This document shows positions 15,195 through 24,026 of a stretch of 64,000 nt of DNA, one piece after another. The translations under genes were made by a program, and so were the position numbers. Origin of the DNA: MH13 sp042140245 (GTDB lineage Bacteria > Pseudomonadota > Alphaproteobacteria > Rhizobiales > MH13); contig NZ_CP159483.1 of assembly GCF_042140245.1 (NCBI RefSeq), positions 3,472,001 through 3,536,000 on the forward strand, written 5' to 3'. A model generated the notes under the pieces. The model was not told where the DNA came from and ran no database searches. It was given only the letters and a program-made list of their open reading frames with translations. Each line of letters opens with the position of its first letter. Positions within the stretch are counted from its first letter, which is position 1.

Positions 15195-17082
15195 GAGCGC
15201 GGTGCCCTTCTTCTTCGAACAAATCTTGTTTTGGTGCGTCCGGATCGACGCCATCGAGATCACGCGTTTCCTTGACCGCAGGCGCTGCGGAGCGCTCGCG
15301 TTGCAGCTTGGCCAAAACCACTGTGTTGGCAACATCAGGATCAGTTGGTCCGCAATCAGCAGTGCGGGGACCAGCAAATGGGACGCGCACGGTCACCGTG
15401 GTGCCCTCGCCCTCAACACTTGAGATGGAGAAGGAACCGCCGTGCAATTCGCACAAACCTTTGACGACCGACAGGCCAAGGCCAGTGCCTTGATGATCAC
15501 GGTCATAGGCATTGTTGGCCTGGAAGAATGGCTGGCCAATCTTGCCTAAGTCCTTCGCAGCAATGCCAATACCGGTGTCGATAATGGACAGCACCAGATT
15601 GCCACCATCCTTGCGGGCGCGCAGCGTGATCGAGCCACCTGAGGGGGTGAACTTGCAAGCGTTGGAGAGCAGGTTGATCAACACCTGGCGAATGGCACGC
15701 TGATCTGCCACCAGTTCGGGCAGTGTATCGGGCACATCAATGGAGATCGTGAGCCCGGCTTTTTCGATCTGCTGACCAACCAAGCGCGTGCAGCGATCAA
15801 CAACGGCCATGAAGGCAAACGGTTCCGCAACGATTTGGAAGTGGCCGGCATCGAGCTTGGACATATCCAGCAAGTCATTGACCAGTTGCAGCAGATGGCC
15901 ACCGGACTCACGGATAAGGCCAACATATTCGCGCTGCTGATCGTTGCCGAGCGCGCCAAACACTTCCTCATCGAGAATATCAGCAAAGCCAATGATGGCG
16001 TTGAGTGGCGTGCGCAGCTCATGGCTCATAGTGGCAAGGAAACGCCCCTTGGCGGCATCATTGGCTTCGGCTTTCTCACGCGCCAAAGTGAGTTCTGCCG
16101 CACGCTTCTTCACGGCGCTGATGTCACGGATGAGCGCACAGATCTCGCGGTGCCCATTGGCGCCTGGCAAGACGGACAGGTCAATTTCAGCCCATATAAA
16201 GCGTTGCGGCTGATCATCAGCACCGGTGCGCAAACGCACGTCGACGGTATCGCGTTGCGTGGTGGCGCTCACACGATCAAGCGTCGCAAGAAAGCTCGGT
16301 CGATCTGACACATGAATGCGCTGCATCAGGCCAGAGCGGGCCAAACCGTCGGCATCGCAGTCAAGAACCGCCTGCAGAGCCCCAAACGATTGTGTGACAG
16401 TGCCATCGCGTTGGAGCATGAGGAACACATCGTGCGTGACGGTGTGAAACTGCTCAACGGCGCGGCGCTCTGCTTTGGCACGCATGTCTTTGACCGAATG
16501 GGCCCGCACAATGCGCGCGGCCAGGCTGAGCGTATAAAGCATACCCAGCATGGTCATGAGGACGAGCTGGCTGCTGGAGATAGCAAAGTCAGCCTCAAGC
16601 GGCCTTGCAAACATGCCCGTCAGCACCAATCCAGCAAGGGTCATCACGAAGACGAGCTGTGTGCAGCGGATACGACGTGTGAGGATCGCTTCAATCGGTG
16701 GGATCAAAAACAGCACCATCAAAGGCGACGACAGACCGCCTGTCAGAGCGGCTGACCATGCCAGCAGGCCGATGAAACCAGCCGTGCAGACCAAGGCCCC
16801 ATCGCGCACGTGGCCAGCAAAGAAGAACAGGCCAAGCGCAACCATGTGCACGGCCAAAGACAGCAAGAGCGGCGTTTGTGGCAGTTGCCCAGTTGCGGCG
16901 ATAGCAACGGGCATGGCCACTGCCATGCAGGCCAATGAACCGATGCAAGATAGGTAAAACAGCGGCGCATAACGCAGCATCTCACGACGCCGCGACCGGC
17001 CATGCGAAACCCGCTTGACGGCTGCGCTTGGCGTGCTGTTTGCACCCTTGGAAGGGTTATCGGTCTGTACGCTGATACTCAT
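15187..17082 (-). CDS. Membrane PAS sensor histidine kinase (DivJ/PleC-like)
   Basis: A 631-residue inner-membrane sensor kinase. The N-terminal 200 residues hold about six hydrophobic helices. A PAS-like region follows (FHTVTHDVFLMLQRDGTV...FIWAEIDLSVLPG), then HisKA with the phospho-acceptor (ATMSHELRTPLNAIIGFADI) and HATPase with N, G1 and G2 boxes (NLLSNACKFTPSGG, IDTGIGIAAKDL, GTGLGLSVVKGL). The catalytic core resembles the DivJ/PleC/PdhS cell-cycle kinases of alphaproteobacteria; the exact orthologue is not certain. ATG 17082 was preferred over the frame opening at 17118. No response regulator is adjacent. Confidence 0.9.
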   Translation of the reverse strand: MSISVQTDNPSKGANSTPSAAVKRVSHGRSRRREMLRYAPLFYLSCIGSLACMAVAMPVAIAATGQLPQTPLLLSLAVHMVALGLFFFAGHVRDGALVCTAGFIGLLAWSAALTGGLSSPLMVLFLIPPIEAILTRRIRCTQLVFVMTLAGLVLTGMFARPLEADFAISSSQLVLMTMLGMLYTLSLAARIVRAHSVKDMRAKAERRAVEQFHTVTHDVFLMLQRDGTVTQSFGALQAVLDCDADGLARSGLMQRIHVSDRPSFLATLDRVSATTQRDTVDVRLRTGADDQPQRFIWAEIDLSVLPGANGHREICALIRDISAVKKRAAELTLAREKAEANDAAKGRFLATMSHELRTPLNAIIGFADILDEEVFGALGNDQQREYVGLIRESGGHLLQLVNDLLDMSKLDAGHFQIVAEPFAFMAVVDRCTRLVGQQIEKAGLTISIDVPDTLPELVADQRAIRQVLINLLSNACKFTPSGGSITLRARKDGGNLVLSIIDTGIGIAAKDLGKIGQPFFQANNAYDRDHQGTGLGLSVVKGLCELHGGSFSISSVEGEGTTVTVRVPFAGPRTADCGPTDPDVANTVVLAKLQRERSAAPAVKETRDLDGVDPDAPKQDLFEEEGHRAHG

Positions 17083-17368
17083 CAAACCGCGTCTTGCCTG
17101 TGGGCAGGGCTCGCGCATCTAAGGTGCGAACCCCTTCGACTGGCACGCTCGCAGGCAGCGTTGAATGAACCGTAAAGGGTGTCCATTCGCGCCGCGATTG
17201 ATTGCATTTTAAAGGTTCTTTCCCGGTACCATGGTTAACCCTTGGTTGCTGAAATGTGTCGCCTTTGACTCAATGTTGCTTCAAAAGCGCGGGCCCTCTT
17301 GCACCCGCCTTTCACAGCCGCCTGCTAGGTTCTGCTCAATCGAGCTTCAACGGGACGGACGCTCCATC

Positions 17369-17767
17369 ATGTTTTTGATACGAACAGCCTTCTGGCTTGC
17401 ATTAATTTTGCTTGTTTTGCCCATCGACCGCGAAGAGGCAGGGATTGCCAACGGCCCAGGGGCGTTCGAGACGTTTGCCGCCGTGCAAACCGTGGTGAGC
17501 GATATGCGTGGTTTTTGTGATCGCAATCCCAACGCCTGCGCCACGGGCGCTGCCACTGTGGATGTGCTGCGCCAAAAGGCGGTGTACTCCGCTGGCGTTG
17601 TTCAAGGCTGGCTCGCTGATGAGGGACAGACCGATGCCATACCGGTGCGCGCGCAGGATGATCTCGCAGTCCCCCTTCCCCAGGGTGATGCAAACCGCGA
17701 TGATGTGGCGGCATTGATCATGGCGGCGGATGGGCGCATTCCAGCCAGCGAGTACCCACCGCTTTAA
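17369..17767 (+). CDS. DUF5330 domain-containing protein
   Basis: A 132-residue protein with an N-terminal hydrophobic helix or uncleaved signal (MFLIRTAFWLALILLVLPI) and a periplasmic remainder (VVSDMRGFCDRNPNACATGA), matching DUF5330, a small family seen in Hyphomicrobiales with no known function. ATG 17369 is chosen because it opens the hydrophobic segment; the frame extends 46 codons upstream without protein-like character. It is divergent from the kinase operon and followed by sufE-type coding sequence. Confidence 0.75.
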   Translation: MFLIRTAFWLALILLVLPIDREEAGIANGPGAFETFAAVQTVVSDMRGFCDRNPNACATGAATVDVLRQKAVYSAGVVQGWLADEGQTDAIPVRAQDDLAVPLPQGDANRDDVAALIMAADGRIPASEYPPL

Positions 17768-17892
17768 GCGAGGTAAAAAAGACCGACGCAATCTGCCTTG
17801 CCGGGCGGGAGCTGGGCCGCTATCTGCTTGCAGGACACACCAACGATCAAAAGCAATGGATCGGGGTGCAACACTGTCTGGATGGCAAGCGC

Positions 17893-18309
17893 ATGGCTGA
17901 CTTCTCCGAAATCCGCGACAATTTCGAGTTCTTGAACGACTGGGAAGATCGCTACCGCTATGTGATCGAGCTTGGCCGTACCCTTGAGCCGCTTCAGGAC
18001 AATGAACGCAACGACGATGCCAAGGTATTGGGATGCGCGAGCCAAGTCTGGCTGGTACGCGATGAGCTGGATGCGTCGGGCGGCTTACACTTTCGCGGCG
18101 ACAGCGATGCCCATATCGTGCGTGGATTGGTGGCGATTGTTTTGGCACTCTACAATGGTCGCGTGCCCAGTGATGCGCTGGAGGTCGATGCGCTGGGCCG
18201 CATGGCCGTTTTAGGTTTGGACGAACATCTTTCGCCCCAACGCTCTAACGGGTTGCGCGCGATGATCGAGCGTATTCGCCACGAAGCAGAACAGGCCCAA
18301 GCGGCCTGA
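17893..18309 (+). CDS. SufE family cysteine-desulfurase sulfur acceptor
   Basis: A 138-residue cytoplasmic protein that takes persulfide sulfur from SufS for iron-sulfur cluster assembly. The family start (IRDNFEFLNDWEDRYRYVIELGR) and the acceptor cysteine (VLGCASQVWL) are both present, as is the RSNGLRAMIERI end. ATG 17893 gives the usual length. No suf operon is adjacent, so this is a stand-alone copy. Confidence 0.9.
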   Translation: MADFSEIRDNFEFLNDWEDRYRYVIELGRTLEPLQDNERNDDAKVLGCASQVWLVRDELDASGGLHFRGDSDAHIVRGLVAIVLALYNGRVPSDALEVDALGRMAVLGLDEHLSPQRSNGLRAMIERIRHEAEQAQAA

Positions 18310-18314
18310 TCCGT

Positions 18315-19004
18315 TTACGCAGGGCCCGCGGTTCCACCCGTCGCTGCTCGCGTGAGGCCATAGTGACGAGCCAGAGCGCGCAACCCCAGCGCAATCACAA
18401 GCTTGGCCGAGCGCGCTGGCCAGCGACGTTCTTTCTCCACACTGGTGAGTGATTTCTCATAGAGACAAATGTCAATCAGTGGGCCTGAAAACTCAGGACC
18501 AATGGATGCGCAAGCCCGGTTCACTCGCTCGCGAGCGTCGAGCATGCAAATCGGTTCATGGCGTGACGAACTGCCTGCGGTCTTCCCACCACTTTGACCA
18601 AGTGAAGCCAGCGACCAGCTTTGGGTGATCCTTTGGCGCAGCCCAGCGCGTTGGAGGTCGCTTTGAAACTTGCGCGCAGCGGCCAGATCACATCGCTCAA
18701 TCAAAGGCTCCTCACCATTACGGGGTCTTGCCAGCCGATCCATGGCGTCGGGCAAATGCAGAGTATCATCGCATATGATCGAATCCTCCTGAGCCAACGC
18801 GATGTTTGCCCCGGCGACACTTCGCCCCTTGGCGGTGAGAATCGGCCTTTCTGCTACGCCGCCGACAAACCCTTGAGCTTTCAGCCAACCAAACTGCGAC
18901 TTGGGCAGCGATCGTCCGGCGCCAATCGCTTTGAGGGTGCGTTGAAGATCTCGCAGTCGGACGGGTGTTTTTGCCATCGCACGGCGTGCCGTTTCGCTAG
19001 CCAC
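18315..19004 (-). CDS. DUF6456 domain-containing protein
   Basis: A 229-residue protein. The C-terminal block (DARERVNRACASIGPEFSGP, then KSLTSVEKERRWPARSAKLV and LGLRALARHYG) matches DUF6456 proteins of Hyphomicrobiales, thought to be DNA-binding and HTH-like. GTG 19004 has GGGAG 7 nt upstream and overlaps the preceding gene by 8 nt (GTGGCTAG), so I prefer it; an in-frame ATG lies at 18977. The role is unknown, but coupling to a DnaA-like HTH gene suggests work on DNA. Confidence 0.75.
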   Translation of the reverse strand: MASETARRAMAKTPVRLRDLQRTLKAIGAGRSLPKSQFGWLKAQGFVGGVAERPILTAKGRSVAGANIALAQEDSIICDDTLHLPDAMDRLARPRNGEEPLIERCDLAAARKFQSDLQRAGLRQRITQSWSLASLGQSGGKTAGSSSRHEPICMLDARERVNRACASIGPEFSGPLIDICLYEKSLTSVEKERRWPARSAKLVIALGLRALARHYGLTRAATGGTAGPA

Positions 19005-19467
19005 GGGCACGCTCCCAAGCCGGTGTTGAGATAGGCTGTGGTGCCGCAATACAGCCAGCCAAAACGGTGTGCTCCAGGTAAGACAAACGGGCATCGAAGT
19101 CTGAAACGTCACGCAAGTCTTCAACAACACGGCATGCGTGGCTGACCGTTGTGCGATCGCGGTCAAACAAGTCACCAACTGTTGTTAGAGAGAAGCCCAG
19201 CGTCGTGTGGCAGAGGTACATGGCCACTTGCCTTGCGCGCGCGACATCGGCTTTGCCGCGGGTACTTGCGCGCAACGACTCGTGACGCACGCCAAACACC
19301 AAAGCAACGCACGCTTCGACATTGCGCGTGCGCGCCTGGATCAAACCATCGGTACGCAGGTGCCGGGCATCGCCGGCACCAAATGGCGCTGTTCCCTGGG
19401 CGCGCGATGCACTGATGCTATCCTTGTCTCTATACTGCGAGACCGCGGGAAAAAACGAAACTGGCAC
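18997..19467 (-). CDS. DnaA domain IV-like helix-turn-helix protein
   Basis: A 156-residue protein starting at GTG 19467 behind a perfect AGGAGG at 6 nt. Residues 70-130 (ADVARARQVAMYLCHTTLGF, TVGDLFDRDRTTVSHACRVV) match the DnaA C-terminal domain that recognises DnaA boxes. There is no AAA+ ATPase region, so it cannot be an initiator itself; it may compete for or read DnaA boxes. It is translationally coupled to the DUF6456 gene. Confidence 0.8.
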   Translation of the reverse strand: MPVSFFPAVSQYRDKDSISASRAQGTAPFGAGDARHLRTDGLIQARTRNVEACVALVFGVRHESLRASTRGKADVARARQVAMYLCHTTLGFSLTTVGDLFDRDRTTVSHACRVVEDLRDVSDFDARLSYLEHTVLAGCIAAPQPISTPAWERARG

Positions 19468-19558
19468 GTGAACCTCCTCGTTGGATACTATAGGTATAAA
19501 TTCCTAAGTTATCCATGGGCAGGTCGGCGGGGATAAGTTTCACTGTCTTTTTGCAAAG

Positions 19559-19593
19559 AAAAAAAGCGCCCAGGACAACCCTGGACGCTTTTT
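19559..19593 (-). terminator. mucR terminator
   Basis: AAAAAGCGCCCAGG and CCTGGACGCTTTTT form a stem with a single C-A mismatch and a 5-nt loop. On the minus strand it ends in seven T, about 80 nt after the mucR stop. Confidence 0.85.
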
Positions 19594-19675
19594 GTTGTAT
19601 CTGTCTCCCGCTCTTGGCGCGCAGCAGAAAGACGAAGTGTGGTACCCGGTGAATGCGCCGGGCCAGAAATGCAGA

Positions 19676-20116
19676 CTAGCTGGCTTTCGCGCGGCGCTGC
19701 CCAAGACCCATTTCTTTGGCCAAACGTGAGCGGGCTTCAGCGTAGTTTGGTGCCACCATTGGATAGTCAGACGGCAGGCCCCACTTCTCGCGATACTGCT
19801 CAGGCGACAGATCGTAGTGCGTCTTCAAATGGCGTTTGAGAGATTTGAAGCGCTTACCGTCTTCCAGACAAATAAGATAATCTGGTGTGATCGACTTCTT
19901 AGGCGGTACGGCAGGCTTCTGATCTTCTTTGGGTGGCTCGGCAGGGTGGCCCATCAATGTGCCGAGAGTTCCATGTATATCGTTGATTAGTGTTGGCACA
20001 TCGCTAGCAGGAATGACGTTGTGGCTAACATAGGCGGACACAATATCCGCGGTGAGATCAACCAGTATTCCTTGGGTGTCGACAGCTTCGGCTTGTCCGG
20101 CTGTTTCTTCGCTCAT
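19676..20116 (-). CDS. mucR: MucR/Ros family zinc-finger transcriptional regulator
   Basis: A 146-residue global regulator of the MucR/Ros family, which binds AT-rich DNA and acts as an H-NS-like silencer and cell-cycle regulator in alphaproteobacteria. The zinc-finger core CLEDGKRFKSLKRHLKTHY has the family's Cys-x2-Asp...His-His arrangement, followed by LSPEQYREKWGLPSDYPMVA. The N-terminal 60 residues are the oligomerisation region. ATG 20116 has AAAGGAA upstream; the frame also opens with a GTG at 20131. The leader (20132-20358) is AT-rich, as expected for autoregulation. Confidence 0.93.
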   Translation of the reverse strand: MSEETAGQAEAVDTQGILVDLTADIVSAYVSHNVIPASDVPTLINDIHGTLGTLMGHPAEPPKEDQKPAVPPKKSITPDYLICLEDGKRFKSLKRHLKTHYDLSPEQYREKWGLPSDYPMVAPNYAEARSRLAKEMGLGQRRAKAS

Positions 20117-20358
20117 ACTTATTCCTTTCACACCTGCGCGCGCCTTTAAATGTATTCAACAGCGCTGGGTGGGCAAATTTATGGCCAATGGCCTCAAATA
20201 CGTTTTGAAGCTGATTCTCAGGCAACAGAACAATTACTTATTAGCGGCCACTATGCCGCCATGCAAAGATAAGTAGCATGTCAGTGCGATACAATTCGTT
20301 GAAACAAGTTTACCTAATGAAACGCAAACAACACAGGCATTCGCAGAAAGTGCGAAGG

Positions 20359-20730
20359 TCAATCAAAGCTATCGCAACGTAAATTACGACCATCATCTTT
20401 GTATTTACCTGCCAGATTGTCGATTTGCGTGCCTTCCCATGGCTTGTGGCCAACATAGTAGGCGGCGCGAACAAGCAGATGCGCAGCAATAGGAGCGGTG
20501 AGCAGCAAGAACAGAAATGCTGCAAACGCGCGGGTCACAACACCCAACTCACCTGAGTGCAAAGCAAGAGCAGCAAGCAAAAGCCCTGACCCCAAGGTCC
20601 CAGCCTTAGAAGCGGCATGGCTTCGGCTGTAAAGGTCAGGAAACCGCAAGATGCCCATAGCAGCCACTAAGGTGAAAACAGCCCCGGTAATGATGATCAA
20701 ACCGGTAAGGATGTCGATGATACCGTTCAT
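20359..20730 (-). CDS. mnhG: Na+/H+ (K+/H+) antiporter subunit G
   Basis: Small membrane subunit (123 residues, three helices) of the Mrp/Mnh/Pha multi-subunit cation/proton antiporter. The start (IIDILTGLIIITGAVFTLVA followed by MGILRFPDLYSRSHAASKAG) is diagnostic. ATG overlaps the mnhF stop by 4 nt. Last gene of the operon. Confidence 0.92.
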   Translation of the reverse strand: MNGIIDILTGLIIITGAVFTLVAAMGILRFPDLYSRSHAASKAGTLGSGLLLAALALHSGELGVVTRAFAAFLFLLLTAPIAAHLLVRAAYYVGHKPWEGTQIDNLAGKYKDDGRNLRCDSFD

Positions 20731-21119
20731 GATGGCCTTCCACTGACGCGTGGACGTACAGTTGGCTCCGGTTTGCTGTCTTTATCGCGTGGCGGATGTG
20801 CTTCGTGCTCGATATCGATCATATCGGCGTCGGCCTCTGGTGGCCGGTCACGTTTAAGAATAAAGCGAGCAAAGGCGACTGTTGCCAAGAACCCAACAAG
20901 TCCAAGCGCAATCGCGATATCCAAAAACAGCAAATACCCTGTTTTGACCGCAACAACGGCGATAAAGCCGATGCCGGTTGCTACTAGCATATCGAGCGCC
21001 AACACGCGATCCGGCAGCGTGGGCCCGATGATGATGCGCACAGCAATCACCAAGAATGCTGCCACCAGGATACCCAGAGCGATCAGGGAGCAGAGGACCA
21101 GGAAATCCTGTGTTGTCAT
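20727..21119 (-). CDS. mnhF: Na+/H+ (K+/H+) antiporter subunit F
   Basis: A 130-residue subunit with three helices; the family core (VRIIIGPTLPDRVLALDMLV followed by AVVAVKTGYLLFLDIAIALG) is clear. The C-terminal 40 residues form a charged cytoplasmic tail (RDRPPEADADM, RDKDSKPEPT), longer than in many MnhF proteins. It overlaps its neighbours by 4 nt on each side. Confidence 0.92.
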   Translation of the reverse strand: MTTQDFLVLCSLIALGILVAAFLVIAVRIIIGPTLPDRVLALDMLVATGIGFIAVVAVKTGYLLFLDIAIALGLVGFLATVAFARFILKRDRPPEADADMIDIEHEAHPPRDKDSKPEPTVRPRVSGRPS

Positions 21120-21595
21120 CGGAAGGCCTCCATGATCTTGCGCTCAAACCCTGTTGCGATGTCTTCCTTCAACGCTTCTGGATCAGGCACATGGATGGCA
21201 TGAATGTAGAGCGTGCGGCGGTTGTCCGACACATCAACAGACAGGGTTCCAGGCGTTAGTGTGATCAGATTGGCAAGCAAGCTGATCTCGAAGTCACGGT
21301 CGACGGTTAGTGGATACGCGATGAAGCCTGGTTCCAGCTTGGAAAGGTCAGGCGTCAGCACCAGCTTGAACACGCGGATCGCCGACATAACCAGCTCATA
21401 GAGGAACAAGAAGGCAAGCGAGGTCACGCGGCGCACGCGGCGCACATAGCCGATCGTGCCAATCTGCTCGCGAATAAGCGACAGCGCGCCAAGACCCAGC
21501 ACGAAACCAAACAGGCCGTTGAGGAACGAGAACCCACCGGTCACAAACACCCAGGCCACAGCGAGCAGCACGTTGACAAGAAACATGCCGGTCAT
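21116..21595 (-). CDS. mnhE: Na+/H+ (K+/H+) antiporter subunit E
   Basis: A 159-residue membrane subunit. The end of the domain (FIAYPLTVDRDFEISLLANL, then ITLTPGTLSVDVSDNRRTLY) is typical of MnhE. ATG 21595 (MTGMFLVNVLLAVAW) follows GGGAG and is preferred to the open frame reaching 21757, which would overlap mnhD. The gap to the mnhD stop is 37 nt, the widest in the operon. Confidence 0.92.
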   Translation of the reverse strand: MTGMFLVNVLLAVAWVFVTGGFSFLNGLFGFVLGLGALSLIREQIGTIGYVRRVRRVTSLAFLFLYELVMSAIRVFKLVLTPDLSKLEPGFIAYPLTVDRDFEISLLANLITLTPGTLSVDVSDNRRTLYIHAIHVPDPEALKEDIATGFERKIMEAFR

Positions 21596-21632
21596 GTGGG
21601 AGCTCCCTTTGTTGGGTTGAGCAGTGTGCGCA

Positions 21633-23213
21633 TCATGGCGCCACCGGCGAGATGGCCGTGATGTAAGCGGAAGGATCAACAAGGCCGACGGCGGCGAGGC
21701 TTGCCAGATTGACTGCCGGGTCTGCGATGATGCCAAGGCCAATGATAACCAGAACAAGAACCGCGATGGGTGTTAAATAGGTACGCGCCTCGTCAAGCGA
21801 AAGCCCCGTTACGGGGATGGCTCCACCTTCGATATCGTTGCGCCAGAAAGCGAACAGCCAAACACGGCCAATGGCGATCATCGCAACGAAGCTGGAGACG
21901 AGGTAGGCCGCGGTCAGCCACCCCTCACCTGCCACCATGGAGGCGCGGACCAAAATCACCTTTGGCCAGAAGCCGGAAAAGGGCGGCAAACCAGAAATAG
22001 CGAAAACCAAGATCAAGAACATAGCCGCGAAGAACGGGCTGGCTCGGTAGAGGCCGCCGACGGACCGCAAGTCGAACGATCCGTTCATGCGTCCGATGAC
22101 CCCGGCGGCAAGATAGAGCGCCGCCATCACCAAGATGGAGTGAACGGCGTAAAGGATTGTACCACGCAGTCCGTCAGGGGTTGCGATGGCAATACCAACA
22201 AACATAGCACCGATCCCCGAGAGGACCAGGAAACCCAGGATTTTGCGAATGTCCGTGCTTGCCAACGCGCCTGCTGCGCCCAAAAGCGAGGTCAGCGCCG
22301 CAATCCAAATGAGCACGTCCTGGAACGTATCGAAGGTGCCGGGGTAGAGCATGCCCACCACCCGCAGCAGGGCGTAGATGCCCACTTTGGTCAGCAGGGC
22401 GGCGAACACGGCGGACGTAACGATGTTGGGCGTGTGATAGCTGGCGGGCAGCCAGAAATTGAGTGGGAAGGCCGCCGCTTTCATTGCAAACGCAAAAACA
22501 AACAGTGCTCCGAGCGTTGCCAACGGCATGCCACCCGTCGCCTGGCTTTCAGCGATACGCAGTGACAGATCGGCCATGTTGAGTGTGCCAAACAAGCCGT
22601 AGGTGTAACCCACGCCAATTAGGAACAGTGTTGTGGCCACCAGATTCAGAAACGCGTACTTCACCGCGCCATCGAGCTGCGCGTGCGAGTTACCAAGCAC
22701 GATCAAACCAAACGATGAAATCAACAGCACCTCAAACCAGACATAGAGGTTGAAGAGGTCAGCGGTGAGGAACGCCCCAGACACACCTGATGTCAGCATC
22801 AGGAGGAACGGATAAAAGCCATAGCGGCGGCCATCGCCATCAACGCTCTTGGCCGAGTAAAGAACGGCAACCAGCGCCACCAAGGATGACGTGAGCGCCA
22901 TTATGACGCCAAGCGCATCGGCGTTGAACGAGATACCAAAGGGTGGCAGCCAACGGCCCATGGCCATGAAGACTGGACCACTGTCGAGCACCCGCGCAGT
23001 AAGTGCCAGGTTGCCAATGAAGACAACACCAAGCGTGATCCCGGCGATCCACGGCTGCAGGTGGGGCTGGCGGCGCATCATCAAAGCAAAAGCGGACATG
23101 ATAAGCGGCCCAGCCACTGGCAAAACAACCAGATAGTCGGCAGCCGTTATCGTTGCGTCGACATAGGCGACGCTCAGATCAACGTAAGAATAGGAGGCGG
23201 TTTCACCGGCCAT
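21633..23213 (-). CDS. mnhD: Na+/H+ (K+/H+) antiporter subunit D
   Basis: A 526-residue polytopic protein of the NuoN/NuoL-like proton-translocating family. It shows the conserved membrane core (LLTSGVSGAFLTADLFNLYV, FAMKAAAFPLNFWLPASYHT) with the charged residues in membrane helices that carry protons in MrpD. About 14 helices are expected. It probably forms one of the two proton/cation paths of the complex, the other being subunit A. Confidence 0.93.
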   Translation of the reverse strand: MAGETASYSYVDLSVAYVDATITAADYLVVLPVAGPLIMSAFALMMRRQPHLQPWIAGITLGVVFIGNLALTARVLDSGPVFMAMGRWLPPFGISFNADALGVIMALTSSLVALVAVLYSAKSVDGDGRRYGFYPFLLMLTSGVSGAFLTADLFNLYVWFEVLLISSFGLIVLGNSHAQLDGAVKYAFLNLVATTLFLIGVGYTYGLFGTLNMADLSLRIAESQATGGMPLATLGALFVFAFAMKAAAFPLNFWLPASYHTPNIVTSAVFAALLTKVGIYALLRVVGMLYPGTFDTFQDVLIWIAALTSLLGAAGALASTDIRKILGFLVLSGIGAMFVGIAIATPDGLRGTILYAVHSILVMAALYLAAGVIGRMNGSFDLRSVGGLYRASPFFAAMFLILVFAISGLPPFSGFWPKVILVRASMVAGEGWLTAAYLVSSFVAMIAIGRVWLFAFWRNDIEGGAIPVTGLSLDEARTYLTPIAVLVLVIIGLGIIADPAVNLASLAAVGLVDPSAYITAISPVAP

Positions 23214-23226
23214 ACGCGTTCAGTCC

Positions 23227-23604
23227 TCAGTAGCCTTGCGGTGGGCGCGGTGCATCCACCGGCTCAGCCACGCGCATATGGTCAGTGTCGTCGGTGCCAA
23301 GCTCCTGGTAGGCGCGCATGGCGAGCACCAGCAAGAAGGCAAAGATTGAAAAGGCAATCACAATGGCCGTCAGCACCAGCGCTTGCGGCAATGGATTGGC
23401 TGTGACAGTCGGCGGCGCTGTCAGCCCAAGCGGAATAACAGGTGGCACCTCATGCACCAGGCGGCCTGCGGTAAAGATAAGCAGGTTGACCGCATTGGAA
23501 AGCAGTGCCGCACCCAGCAGCAAGCGGATCACGTGCCGCGAAAGCATCAAGTAGACCGAAGCGGCAAAATAGACGCCAACAAGAAGGGAAAGAATAAACT
23601 CCAT
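23227..23604 (-). CDS. mnhC: Na+/H+ (K+/H+) antiporter subunit C
   Basis: A 125-residue NuoK-like subunit with three helices (MEFILSLLVGVYFAASVYLM, LSNAVNLLIFTAGR, QALVLTAIVIAFSIFAFLLV). The QALVLTAIVI motif is diagnostic. It sits 2 nt after the mnhB stop. Confidence 0.93.
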   Translation of the reverse strand: MEFILSLLVGVYFAASVYLMLSRHVIRLLLGAALLSNAVNLLIFTAGRLVHEVPPVIPLGLTAPPTVTANPLPQALVLTAIVIAFSIFAFLLVLAMRAYQELGTDDTDHMRVAEPVDAPRPPQGY

Positions 23605-23606
23605 CG

Positions 23607-24026
23607 CTAGTTATCCGTTCGCTCTTCAAGGGCCAAAGCGATGCCGCCAATGGTGCCAAGCACGACCAGATACACCCCGATGTCGAAGAACAGGATGGTG
23701 GACAGCTTCAGCTCAACGCCAAAGATCGTTGGTGACGTCCAAAGACCAGTCAGAAACGGCGCATCAACCAGCATCGATGGCAGCCCGGAAAGTCCGGACA
23801 GAAAAAGCCCAAAAGCAGCAATGTGGATCGGGTGCGCCCAGATCGCGCGGCGTACCGCTGGCACGCCATTGGAAATACCATAAATCGCCAGGGCAGATGC
23901 TGCGATGAGGCCACCAATAAACCCGCCACCCGGCTCATTGTGGCCGCGCAACAAGATAAAGATGGAGAAAAGCACCATCAATGTTGTGAGGTAAGGCGCC
24001 AGCGCACGGAAGATGACGGTGTTCAT
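23607..24026 (-). CDS. mnhB: Na+/H+ (K+/H+) antiporter subunit B
   Basis: A 139-residue MnhB-domain protein with four helices (LLRGHNEPGGGFIGGLIAAS is the family signature). In some rhizobia the A and B subunits are fused (phaAB); here they are separate genes overlapping by 4 nt. Confidence 0.92.
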   Translation of the reverse strand: MNTVIFRALAPYLTTLMVLFSIFILLRGHNEPGGGFIGGLIAASALAIYGISNGVPAVRRAIWAHPIHIAAFGLFLSGLSGLPSMLVDAPFLTGLWTSPTIFGVELKLSTILFFDIGVYLVVLGTIGGIALALEERTDN

